A stretch of DNA of 19,606 nt, from assembly GCF_937926365.1 (NCBI RefSeq), contig NZ_CALAOH010000038.1, positions 1-19,606 on the forward strand, in the 5' to 3' direction. The position numbers and the translations under genes were made by a program. Within the stretch, counting starts at the first letter, position 1, and each line of letters starts with the position of its first letter. This document shows, piece after piece, positions 9,384 through 16,248 of the stretch. This stretch comes from an uncultured Azohydromonas sp. (GTDB taxonomy: Bacteria; Pseudomonadota; Gammaproteobacteria; Burkholderiales; Burkholderiaceae_C). The notes under the pieces are model-generated. The model saw only the letters and a program-made list of their open reading frames with translations. It was not told where the DNA came from and did no database searches.

Positions 9384-10769
9384 TCAACCCGCCCAATCCA
9401 CCCCCTGCCCCGCCTTCCAAGCCAAAAACTCCCCCGGCCGCAATCCATACCGCGCCAGCACCCCTTCGTGCAGCCGCCGCAGCTCCTCCACGATCAGCGC
9501 CCGCACCGCGTCGCGCTCGCCTTCCGGCACCGCCACCGCCACGCGCGTCGAGATCAGCGACAGCGCATCCGCCTCCGGCTGCGTCACCACCTCCCGCACC
9601 GTGCGCTTGATCAGCTCGCGCCACGCCAGCCGCAGCGGATCGGGCTGCGCCAGGTCCTGCCGGATCGCCAGGTATTCCTGCGTGGAGCGCTCGTAGGCCC
9701 AGACGTAGAGATCGCGCAGCAGTTCCACCCGGCCCATCTCGTACACGCCCAGGACAGCGCGGCTGTAGGCCTGCTCCGGCACGCCCAGGAAGGTCAGCGG
9801 GCACAGGTTGGCCCGGAACAGCGGCAGGTTGGCCGCCAGCCGTGACGTGCGCTTGTTCAGGTCGGCGAAGGCCTGCAGGTAGGGCAGCTGCACCATGGCG
9901 AAGAAGGACTGCTCGAACGGGTCGGCGATGCGCTGCGCCTTGTCCAGCAGCAGGTCCAGCGCCTCCTCGATCTGCTGCGGCACCGACAGCGGCCGGTACA
10001 CGCTCTGGCTGATGTCCACCGCATGCCGGCGGATGCGGCCCTCGTCGGCCGGGTTGGGCAGCAGGTTCTCCGACAGCGCGCTGTGCAGGTTCATCAGCGT
10101 GTAGCGGTTGAAGCCCGCGCTGCCAATGTCCTCTACCAGCAGCTCGATGGCGCTCTTGTGGTTGAGGATCATCTGCGTCTCGATCGCGGCCTTGCCCTGC
10201 GCCACGCGGCCGTGCTCGATCAGCTCCCGCGTGTCCAGCCGGGAGTAGGTGTTGCCCTCCAGGTGGCTGGAAGCCCAGGACAGGTCGATCAGCAGCCGGC
10301 CCAGGATCGCGCGGCTGTAGGTGCCGGCCGGCGCCTCGGCCTGCGCGGTGCGGCCCATCGCGTGCAACTGCCGCCGCAACGGTTCCGGCAGGTAGAAGCT
10401 GCGGTTGGGCTCGTAGTCCTCCAGGAACTCGCGCTGCCAGCCCACGGGCTTGCGCCGCTCCAGCGGCAACTCGACGTAGGCCAGGATGTCGCGGCTGTCG
10501 GGCGAAACCGGGATGCCCTGGGGGAAGACGTCCGAAGCCGCCGGCGGCGTCGGCGCCTCGGCCCCGAAATAGCGGCGCCCGCGGGCTTGGCCTTCGGCCC
10601 GGATGCGGCCCGCCTCCAGCAGTTGCCTGATCCAGCGCTGCGCCGTGCGCTGCGCCACGCCCGGATGCCGGGCCAGCAGCTCGGCCAGCGTCAGCCCTTT
10701 GGGAGCGGACTGGATGGACTTCAGCAGCGCGGCGGCCGGGCCGCCATCCGGCATGGTTTCAGGAGGCAT
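9384..10769 (-). CDS. Fic-family protein with N-terminal winged helix and Gln in place of the catalytic His
   Basis: A 461-residue protein. Residues about 12-70 form a winged helix-turn-helix (LTLAELLARHPGVAQRTAQRWIRQLLEAGRI... then RGRRYF). A linker precedes the Fic fold, about 125-345. The inhibitory motif (S/T)xxxE(G/N) is present as SSHLEGN (S167, E171, G172), ahead of the core as in class II Fic proteins. The core reads LQAFADLNKRTSRLAANL (298-315). Against the usual HPFxDGN(G/K)R, the catalytic His is Q299, the Pro is A300 and the Gly is L304, while F301, D303, N305, K306 and R307 are kept. Standard AMP transfer is therefore doubtful; the protein may act as a regulator or have altered chemistry. 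No ribosome site precedes the ATG, and the promoter is packed with repeats. No small antitoxin gene is adjacent. It is unrelated in function to its catabolic neighbours. Confidence 0.85.
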   Translation of the reverse strand: MPPETMPDGGPAAALLKSIQSAPKGLTLAELLARHPGVAQRTAQRWIRQLLEAGRIRAEGQARGRRYFGAEAPTPPAASDVFPQGIPVSPDSRDILAYVELPLERRKPVGWQREFLEDYEPNRSFYLPEPLRRQLHAMGRTAQAEAPAGTYSRAILGRLLIDLSWASSHLEGNTYSRLDTRELIEHGRVAQGKAAIETQMILNHKSAIELLVEDIGSAGFNRYTLMNLHSALSENLLPNPADEGRIRRHAVDISQSVYRPLSVPQQIEEALDLLLDKAQRIADPFEQSFFAMVQLPYLQAFADLNKRTSRLAANLPLFRANLCPLTFLGVPEQAYSRAVLGVYEMGRVELLRDLYVWAYERSTQEYLAIRQDLAQPDPLRLAWRELIKRTVREVVTQPEADALSLISTRVAVAVPEGERDAVRALIVEELRRLHEGVLARYGLRPGEFLAWKAGQGVDWAG

Positions 10770-10860
10770 GGCGCGATTCTGGCGCCATTGCTGGCGCGAT
10801 TACCCCGAATCGCGCCATCCAAGTGGCGCCGTTCTGGCGCGATTTGCGTAAACCGCGCCA
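10769..10860. repeat. Seven-copy TGGCGCSRTT operator-like array over the fic promoter and start codon
   Basis: In 92 bases there are seven ten-base units fitting TGGCGC[GC][AG]TT. Five are on the plus strand (10769-10778, 10780-10789, 10792-10801, 10824-10833, 10835-10844) and two are inverted (10808-10817, 10851-10860). Units 10792/10808 form a perfect inverted repeat with 10-bp arms and a 6-bp spacer. Units 10835/10851 form a second one with the same 10-6-10 geometry and one mismatch. Unit starts are 11, 12, 16, 16, 11 and 16 bases apart. The first unit includes a base of the fic start codon. The layout suggests cooperative binding of a dimeric regulator, plausibly the winged-helix Fic protein itself (inference). 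No T-run follows, so terminators are unlikely. Confidence 0.8.
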
Positions 10861-10878
10861 CTGCCGCGCGTTGGGCGA

Positions 10879-11850
10879 TCAGTCGCCCACGATGTGGCGT
10901 TCCTTGATGATGGCCGCGAAGCGCTTGGAATCCTCCGCCGCCGTGGCGCCGAACTGCGCCGGCGTCATGGGCGCGGGAATGCCGCCGAGCTGCGCGATGC
11001 GCTCCTTGAAGGCCGGGGTGGCGATGATCTTGTTCACCTCGGTGTTGAGCCGGTTCACCACCTCCGCCGGCGTGCCCGCGGGGGCGTAGATCCCGAAGTA
11101 GCTGTCGGCGTTGAAGCCCTTGAGACCGGCCTCGTCCAGCGTGGGCACGTCCGGGAACAGCGGCGAGCGCTTGGGGCTGCCCACCGCCAGCACCCGCACC
11201 TTGCCGGCCTTGACGTGCGGAATCGCCACGCCCGGGTCGAACAGGAAGTCCACCTGCCCGCCCAGCAGGTCCGTGAGCGCCGGGGCCGCGCCGCGGTAGG
11301 GCACATGGGTGGCATCGACGCCGGCCTGGCTCTTCATCATCTCGGTGGCCAGGTGCGGCGAGCTGCCGTTGCCCGGCGTGCCGTAGCTGCGCTTGCCCGG
11401 GTTGGCCTTGAGGTCGGCGATAAAACCCTTGAAGTCCTTGATCGGGCTGTCCTGGCGCACCACCAGGAACACCAGCACCCGCGCCGCGGCGGCCACGGGC
11501 GTGAGGTCCTTGGCCGGGTCGAAGCTCATCTTCGGGTAGATGTGCGGGTTCACCGACACCATGCCGCCGGAGCTCATGAGGATGGTGTAGCCGTCGGGCG
11601 GGCTCTTGGCGACGGCGTCGCCGCCCAGGTTGCCGCCGGAGCCGCCGCGGTTCTCCACCACCACCGGCTGGCCCAGCGCCTCCTGCAGCGGCTGCGCGAT
11701 GGCGCGCCCGATCTGGTCCGCCGCGCCGCCGGGCGGGAAGTTCACGACCATCTTCACGGGCTTGGTCGGCCACTGCGGGCCTTGGGCCCAGGCGGCGGTG
11801 GTGAGGGCGCAGGCGGCGGCGAGGGCCAGGGCGCGGAGGCGCTTGGTCAT
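10879..11850 (-). CDS. Bug/TctC-family periplasmic tripartite tricarboxylate transporter substrate-binding protein
   Basis: A 323-residue exported solute-binding protein. It has a signal peptide at about 1-22 (MTKR, a hydrophobic Ala/Leu core, then TAAWA cut before QG). The mature start QWPTKPVKMVVNFPPGGAADQIGR and then VENRGGSGGNLGGDAVAKSPPDGYT are family hallmarks. SYGTPGNGSSPHLATEMMK and HVPYRGAAPALTDLLGGQVDFLFD complete the fold. Bug proteins bind carboxylates, including aromatic acids. No TctA/TctB membrane genes are visible here, so it is an orphan binder, as is very common in Burkholderiales. The ATG at 11850 has AAGGAGA in front. It is last in the mdlC-aldDH-bug series, 61 bases after the dehydrogenase stop, which suggests the ligand is an aromatic acid of that pathway (inference). 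Confidence 0.93.
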   Translation of the reverse strand: MTKRLRALALAAACALTTAAWAQGPQWPTKPVKMVVNFPPGGAADQIGRAIAQPLQEALGQPVVVENRGGSGGNLGGDAVAKSPPDGYTILMSSGGMVSVNPHIYPKMSFDPAKDLTPVAAAARVLVFLVVRQDSPIKDFKGFIADLKANPGKRSYGTPGNGSSPHLATEMMKSQAGVDATHVPYRGAAPALTDLLGGQVDFLFDPGVAIPHVKAGKVRVLAVGSPKRSPLFPDVPTLDEAGLKGFNADSYFGIYAPAGTPAEVVNRLNTEVNKIIATPAFKERIAQLGGIPAPMTPAQFGATAAEDSKRFAAIIKERHIVGD

Positions 11851-11911
11851 GGGTGTCTCCTTGGAGTTGTCGAAGGCCCAGGCCCGATGGGACCCAGACC
11901 CTGCTTGTCGT

Positions 11912-13363
11912 TCAGAACGGGTAGTGCCTCGCCCCCGTCTGCACCGTGATCCAGCGCAGCTCGGTGAACTCGTCGATGCCGGCCTTGCCGCCGAAGCGGC
12001 CCCAGCCGCTGCCCTTGACGCCGCCGAAGGGCATCTGCGCCTCGTCGTGCACCGTGGGGCCGTTGACGTGGCAGATGCCGCTCTCGATGCGCTGCGCCAC
12101 CTGCATCGCCCGCGCGATGTCGCGGCCGAACACCGCCGCCGACAGGCCGTAATCGTTGTCGTTGGCACAGGCCACCGCCGCCTCCACGCCCTTCACGCGC
12201 ACGATGGCCTTCACCGGCGCGAAGCTTTCCTCGTGGTAGAGGCGCATCTCCGGCGTCACGTGGTCCAGCAGCGTCGCAGGCATCAGCGTGCTGTCGGCCT
12301 TGCCGCCGCACACCAGCGTCGCGCCCTTGGACACGGCGTCGTCGATCAGCTCGTTGCAGCGGTGCACGGTTGCCATGTCCACCACCGAGCCCAGCACCAC
12401 CGGGCCCTGGCGCGGATCGCCCAGCGGCAGCGCCTGCGCGCGCGCCGCGAGCTTGGCGACGAACTCGTCGGCCACCGCCTCGTCCACGATCAGCCGCTCG
12501 GTGGACATGCAGATCTGCCCCGAGTTGGCGAAGGCGCCGAAGGTGGCCGCGGCCACTGCGGCATCGACGTCCGCGTCGTCCAGCACCACCAGCGGCGCCT
12601 TGCCGCCCAGCTCCAGCACGCTGCGCTTGAGGTACTTGGCGCAGGTGGCGGCGATCAGCTTGCCCACGCGCGTGGAACCGGTGAAGTTCACGCGCCGCAC
12701 CGCCGGGTGCGCCACCATCGCCTCCACGATCTCGCCCGCGTCCTTGGGCGCGTTGGTGATGAAGTTCACCACCCCGCGCGGAAAGCCCGCCGCCTGGCAG
12801 GCCCGCACGATCAGCCCGTGCGTGGCCGGGCAGATCTCGCTGCCCTTGAGCACCACCGAGTTGCCGCAGGCCAGCGCCACCGCGATGGCGCGCACCGACA
12901 GGATCACCGGCGCGTTCCACGGCGCGATCGCCAGCACCACGCCCGCGCTCTGGCGCACCGCCATCGCCACGCTGCCGGGCACGTTGGACGGAATCACCTC
13001 GCCGCCGATCTGCGTGGTGATGGCCGCGGCCTCGCGCAGCATGTCCGCCGCCAGGTGCACGTTGAAGCCGGCCCAGATGGCCGACGAGCCCGTCTCCGCG
13101 GCCATGGCCTGCGCGAAGGCTTCGCCCTGGGCCTCCAGCGCGTCGGCCGCCTTGGCCAGCAGTGCGCGGCGCTCGCCAGGGCCGGTCTGTGACCAGCTCT
13201 TGAAAGCCTCGGCCGCGGCGTCCACCGCCGCCACCGCGTCCGCCACCGTGGCGGCCGGCGCCACCGTGGCAACGCCGCCGTCCAGCGGGTTGCGGCGCTC
13301 GAACGTGGCGCCGTTGCCCGCCTGGCAGGCCTCGCCGTTGATCAGCATGTCGATGCGGTTCAT
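11912..13363 (-). CDS. NAD(P)+-dependent aldehyde dehydrogenase, probably benzaldehyde/aromatic aldehyde dehydrogenase
   Basis: A 483-residue cytoplasmic enzyme of the ALDH superfamily. Key residues are present: N150 in APWNAP, K173 in VVLKGSE, the FTGSTRVGK nucleotide loop (227-235), general base E251 in LELGGKAP and nucleophile C285 in NSGQICMSTER. Overall sequence style resembles the salicylaldehyde/vanillin/benzaldehyde dehydrogenase branch. The ATG at 13363 is preceded by AAGAGGAGA and is preferred over an upstream in-frame ATG at 13384. It lies between a benzoylformate decarboxylase gene and a Bug gene on the same strand, so oxidation of benzaldehyde to benzoate is the natural proposal. 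Substrate choice among aromatic aldehydes cannot be settled by eye. Confidence 0.88.
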   Translation of the reverse strand: MNRIDMLINGEACQAGNGATFERRNPLDGGVATVAPAATVADAVAAVDAAAEAFKSWSQTGPGERRALLAKAADALEAQGEAFAQAMAAETGSSAIWAGFNVHLAADMLREAAAITTQIGGEVIPSNVPGSVAMAVRQSAGVVLAIAPWNAPVILSVRAIAVALACGNSVVLKGSEICPATHGLIVRACQAAGFPRGVVNFITNAPKDAGEIVEAMVAHPAVRRVNFTGSTRVGKLIAATCAKYLKRSVLELGGKAPLVVLDDADVDAAVAAATFGAFANSGQICMSTERLIVDEAVADEFVAKLAARAQALPLGDPRQGPVVLGSVVDMATVHRCNELIDDAVSKGATLVCGGKADSTLMPATLLDHVTPEMRLYHEESFAPVKAIVRVKGVEAAVACANDNDYGLSAAVFGRDIARAMQVAQRIESGICHVNGPTVHDEAQMPFGGVKGSGWGRFGGKAGIDEFTELRWITVQTGARHYPF

Positions 13364-13388
13364 GTCTTGTCTCCTCTTACGCATATCT

Positions 13389-13470
13389 CGTCACACCCGC
13401 GCAGGCGGGTGTCCACGAACGCCGGGCTGCATCCCGGTCGGCGTGGATGCCCGCCTGCGCGGGCATGACG
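13389..13470. repeat. Extragenic palindromic (REP/RIP-like) element between mdlC and the aldehyde dehydrogenase gene
   Basis: Two 29-base arms (13389-13417 and 13442-13470) are inverted copies of each other with two mismatches. Each arm is itself a stem-loop, CACCCGC-GCAG-GCGGGTG and ATGCCCGC-CTGC-GCGGGCAT. The bases that differ between arms are paired within each arm, so both stems stay intact. The 24-base centre holds a third stem, CCGGG-CTGCAT-CCCGG. This type of GCCCGCnnnnGCGGGC palindrome is frequent in intergenic DNA of beta- and gammaproteobacteria. Here it fills most of the 139-bp gap inside a likely operon, where it could affect mRNA stability or downstream expression. Confidence 0.8.
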
Positions 13471-13502
13471 AACAAGTATTCCGGCTTCGATGAGCGGCCG
13501 AG

Positions 13503-15101
13503 TCAGGCCACTTCCACTTCCACCAGCACCGGCTTGTCGGAGCAAAGGGCGGACGCGAGCGCGTCGCGCAGCTGCGCCGCCGTCTCCACGCGCACGCCGT
13601 CCACGCCTTGGGCGCGAGCCAGGCCGGCGAAGTCCAGGTCCGGCAAATCGGTGCCCTCCAGCCGGTCGCCCGGCTTGAAGCCGAACACGCCGGCGAACTC
13701 CTGCAGCGCGGCGTAGCGGCGGTTCTTCAGGATCACGAAGGTGACGGGCAGCTTCATCTGCGCCGCGCTCCACAGCGCCTGGATCGAGTACATCGCCGAG
13801 CCGTCGCCGATGAGGCCGATCACGCGTTGCCGCGCGCTCTTGGCCATCGCCACGCCCACCGCCGCCGGCATGGAGTGGCCCAGGCCGCCGCTGCACATGG
13901 TGTAGAAGGTCTCGCTCTCGTAGATCGGCAGGTACTCGTGCATCACGGGGCGCGCGCTGGGCGCCTCCTCCACCACGATGGAGTCGCGCGGGCGCAGCTC
14001 GTCCAGGGTCTGCAGCACGTAGGCCACCGACAGCCGCTCGCCCGGCACCGGTGGCTCCGCGCGCGGCCGGGCCGCTCGCGCCGGCGGCAGCGCCCGCTCG
14101 CGCGGCGCGGGGCGCGCCAGCAGGTCCTGCAAGCCCAGGCGGATGCTGCCCACCGCGGACGTGCCCAGCGGCGTCCAGCTCGCGGTGGCCGGGTCGTCGA
14201 TCAGCTGCGCCAGCGCCGCGCCCTCGGGGATGTGCGGCCCCTGCCCTTCCACGTGGTAGGTGAAGGCCGGCGCGCCGATGGCGAAGATGAAATCGTGGCC
14301 GGCGAGCTTGCCCACGATGCGCTCGCGCATGGCGGGCAGGAAGCCGGCGAAGAGCCGATGGTCCTCCGGGAAGCCGCAGCGCCCGGACATGGGCGCCACG
14401 AACACGCGCGCGTTGTGGCGCTCGGCCAGCTGCACCGTCTCCTGCCAGGCCTCGTCGCGGTCCACCGCGGCGCCGATGACGAAGGCCGGGCGCTCGCAGG
14501 CGTCGAGCTGCTCGCCGATGGCCGCCAGCAGCGCCGGTTCCGGCCGCAACTGGGTGCTGACCTGGCGCGCCGGAACGAAATCGCAGGGCTTGGCCCAGTC
14601 GTCCGACGGGATGGACACCAGCACCGGACCGCGCGGCGGCAGCATCGCCAGGTAGTAGGCGCGCGCGATGGCGTGCGGCACGTCCTCGGCGCGCGCGGGC
14701 TCGATGCTCCACTTCACGTAGGGCTTCGCCAGCTCCGTGGCCTGGCCCGAGTACAGGAAGGGCTCGTAGGGAAGGATGGAGCGCGCCTGCTGCCCGGCCG
14801 TGATCACCATCGGGGTCCGGTTCTTGAAGGCGGTAAAAATGTTGCCCATGGCGTGGCCCACGCCGGCCGCGGAGTGCAGGTTCACGAAGGCCGCGTTGCG
14901 CGTGGCCTGCGCGTGGCCGTCGGCCATGCCCACCACCACCGACTCCTGCAGCCCCAGCACGTAGCTGAAGTCCTCGGGAAAGTCGAGGAACAGCGGCAGC
15001 TCGGTGGAGCCGGGGTTGCCGAAGATCTTGGTCATGCCGAACTCGCGCAGCAGCGCGATCACGGCTTCGCGCACGGTGGGCTGCGCGGCGGGCTTGTTCA
15101 T
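13503..15101 (-). CDS. mdlC: Benzoylformate decarboxylase-like ThDP enzyme
   Basis: A 532-residue ThDP-dependent decarboxylase, expected to convert benzoylformate (phenylglyoxylate) to benzaldehyde and CO2. Residues known in Pseudomonas putida benzoylformate decarboxylase have counterparts: Ser in GNPGSTELPLF (S32), cofactor-activating Glu in GLQESVVVGMADG (E53), His in VNLHSAAGVGHAMGN (H76) and His in FTYHVEGQGP (H283). The ThDP/Mg motif is GDGSAMYSIQALWSAAQ followed by KNRRYAAL. These active-site histidines argue against acetolactate synthase. The ATG at 15101 has GGAGACACCCC in front. It is the first gene of the leftward group mdlC-aldehyde dehydrogenase-bug and is divergent from a LysR gene. 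No mandelate dehydrogenase or racemase is in the window, so the source of benzoylformate is not shown. A related 2-oxoacid substrate remains possible. Confidence 0.88.
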   Translation of the reverse strand: MNKPAAQPTVREAVIALLREFGMTKIFGNPGSTELPLFLDFPEDFSYVLGLQESVVVGMADGHAQATRNAAFVNLHSAAGVGHAMGNIFTAFKNRTPMVITAGQQARSILPYEPFLYSGQATELAKPYVKWSIEPARAEDVPHAIARAYYLAMLPPRGPVLVSIPSDDWAKPCDFVPARQVSTQLRPEPALLAAIGEQLDACERPAFVIGAAVDRDEAWQETVQLAERHNARVFVAPMSGRCGFPEDHRLFAGFLPAMRERIVGKLAGHDFIFAIGAPAFTYHVEGQGPHIPEGAALAQLIDDPATASWTPLGTSAVGSIRLGLQDLLARPAPRERALPPARAARPRAEPPVPGERLSVAYVLQTLDELRPRDSIVVEEAPSARPVMHEYLPIYESETFYTMCSGGLGHSMPAAVGVAMAKSARQRVIGLIGDGSAMYSIQALWSAAQMKLPVTFVILKNRRYAALQEFAGVFGFKPGDRLEGTDLPDLDFAGLARAQGVDGVRVETAAQLRDALASALCSDKPVLVEVEVA

Positions 15102-15164
15102 GGGGTGTCTCCTGCGTCCGTGTCCTGCTCAGGACTCGGAGCGCAGTCTGCGCGCCGTCTACTC

Positions 15165-15210
15165 ATGCATCAATAAGATGAGGCTGCTAAGTCTTATCCA
15201 TGCAATGCAT
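15165..15210. promoter_or_regulatory. Nested inverted repeats in the mdlC-lysR divergent region, probable LysR operator
   Basis: ATAAGA (15173-15178) and TCTTAT (15192-15197) form an inverted repeat with a 13-base spacer, flanked by two ATGCAT sequences (15165-15170 and 15205-15210). This is the most A/T-rich stretch of the surrounding region and lies 64-109 bases before the mdlC start and 44-89 bases before the preferred lysR start, as expected for a shared LTTR control site. Which half corresponds to the recognition site is not resolved. Confidence 0.5.
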
Positions 15211-15253
15211 GATCCGGCGCCGCCCGCGCGCCGCGCTGCCGCCCTTTCTTTCC

Positions 15254-16171
15254 ATGCACATCGAGAACCTGGACCTGAACCTGCTGCGCCTGTTCGACGC
15301 GGTGTACCGGCTGCGCAACGTCAGCCGCGCCGCCGAGGCGCTGAACCTGTCGCAGCCGGCGGCCAGCCAGGGCCTGACGCGGCTGCGGCTGCAACTAAAG
15401 GACCCGCTGTTCATGCGCGCCGCGGGCGGGGTGCGGCCCACGCCGCGAGCGCAGCGGCTGGCGGGGGCGGTGCAGTCGGCGCTGGGCGTCCTGGAGCAGG
15501 CGCTGGGCGAGTTCGAGCAGTTCGACCCGGCGGCCTCGCGCATGGCGTTGCGGCTGCACCTGAGCGACATCGGCGAGGCGCGCTTCCTGCCGCCGCTGAT
15601 GGCGGCGCTGGGCCGCGAGGCGCCGGGCATCACGGTGGGCAGCGTGTGGCTGCCGCACGAGGAGATCGGCGCGGCGCTGGATGGCGGGCAGCTGGATTTC
15701 GCCATCGGCTTCCTGCCCACGGTGCTGGAGACGCGGCAGGTGGCGCTGCTGCGCGACCGCTACGTGGTGCTGGTCAACGGCCAGCACCCGCTGCTGGCGC
15801 AGGCCGCCGGCCCGGTGGACGCGCGGGCGCTGCAGGCGCTGGAGTTCGTGGCGGTGCGCTCGCACGGCGAGACGCTGCGCATCCTGCAGCAGCTGGGGCT
15901 GCAGGAGCGGGTGCGGCTGACCTGCAGCAACTTCCTGGCGCTGCCGGCGATCGTGCGCAGCACGGCGCTGGCGGTGGTGCTGCCGCGCGACGTGGCGCTG
16001 GATTTCACGCTGGACGGCAGCTGCGCGCTGGTGGAGCCGGTGCTGCCGCAACCGGATTTCACGGTGTCGCTGCACTGGAGCCGCCGCTTCGAGGCCGACG
16101 CGGCGCAATGCTGGGTGCGGGAGCTGCTGATGCGGCTGTTCCGGCAGGAGGAGCGGCGCACCGGGTCCTGA
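15254..16171 (+). CDS. LysR-family transcriptional regulator, divergent from mdlC operon
   Basis: A 305-residue LTTR starting MHIENLDLNLLRLFDAVYRLRNVSRAA, with helix-turn-helix at about 18-45 (VSRAAEALNLSQPAASQGLTRLR) followed by KDPLFMR. The C-terminal half is the usual effector-binding domain. The frame is open from an ATG at 15200, which would add 18 Arg/Pro-rich residues. I prefer 15254 because the protein then begins as typical LTTRs do and the earlier ATG sits inside the inverted-repeat control region. Neither start has a clear ribosome site. Divergence from mdlC and the shared operator suggest it activates the decarboxylase/dehydrogenase genes in response to an aromatic acid (inference). 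Its 3' end faces a terminator that serves the converging Crp/Fnr gene. Confidence 0.88.
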   Translation: MHIENLDLNLLRLFDAVYRLRNVSRAAEALNLSQPAASQGLTRLRLQLKDPLFMRAAGGVRPTPRAQRLAGAVQSALGVLEQALGEFEQFDPAASRMALRLHLSDIGEARFLPPLMAALGREAPGITVGSVWLPHEEIGAALDGGQLDFAIGFLPTVLETRQVALLRDRYVVLVNGQHPLLAQAAGPVDARALQALEFVAVRSHGETLRILQQLGLQERVRLTCSNFLALPAIVRSTALAVVLPRDVALDFTLDGSCALVEPVLPQPDFTVSLHWSRRFEADAAQCWVRELLMRLFRQEERRTGS

Positions 16172-16176
16172 GCCCC

Positions 16177-16213
16177 AAAAGAAAACCCCTCGCCCGCTTG
16201 CACGGGAGAGGGG
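16177..16213 (-). terminator. Intrinsic terminator for the leftward Crp/Fnr-type gene
   Basis: CCCCTC (16186-16191) pairs with GAGGGG (16208-16213). An inner stem CCCG/CGGG closes a six-base loop, with one mismatch between the stems. On the minus strand the hairpin is followed by TTTTCTTTT (complement of 16177-16185), a classic rho-independent layout. It lies 35 bases after the regulator's stop. The plus strand has A-rich rather than T-rich sequence after it, so it is a weaker terminator for the converging lysR gene. Confidence 0.82.
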
Positions 16214-16248
16214 CGAAGAAAAGCTGTGAGCCGGTGTGGCGTGTGCGG

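Noticed and set aside
9384..10769. Fic gene as part of a toxin-antitoxin pair
   Set aside because: The inhibitory motif is within the same protein (class II layout) and no small antitoxin gene is adjacent. The catalytic His is also missing.
10792..10817. Perfect inverted repeat upstream of fic as a transcription terminator of the bug gene
   Set aside because: There is no T-run on either strand. It lies upstream of fic within an array of the same repeat, so an operator role fits better.
13503..15101. ThDP enzyme as acetolactate synthase or another carboligase
   Set aside because: The Ser and two His residues typical of benzoylformate decarboxylase are present, and the neighbouring aldehyde dehydrogenase fits decarboxylation.
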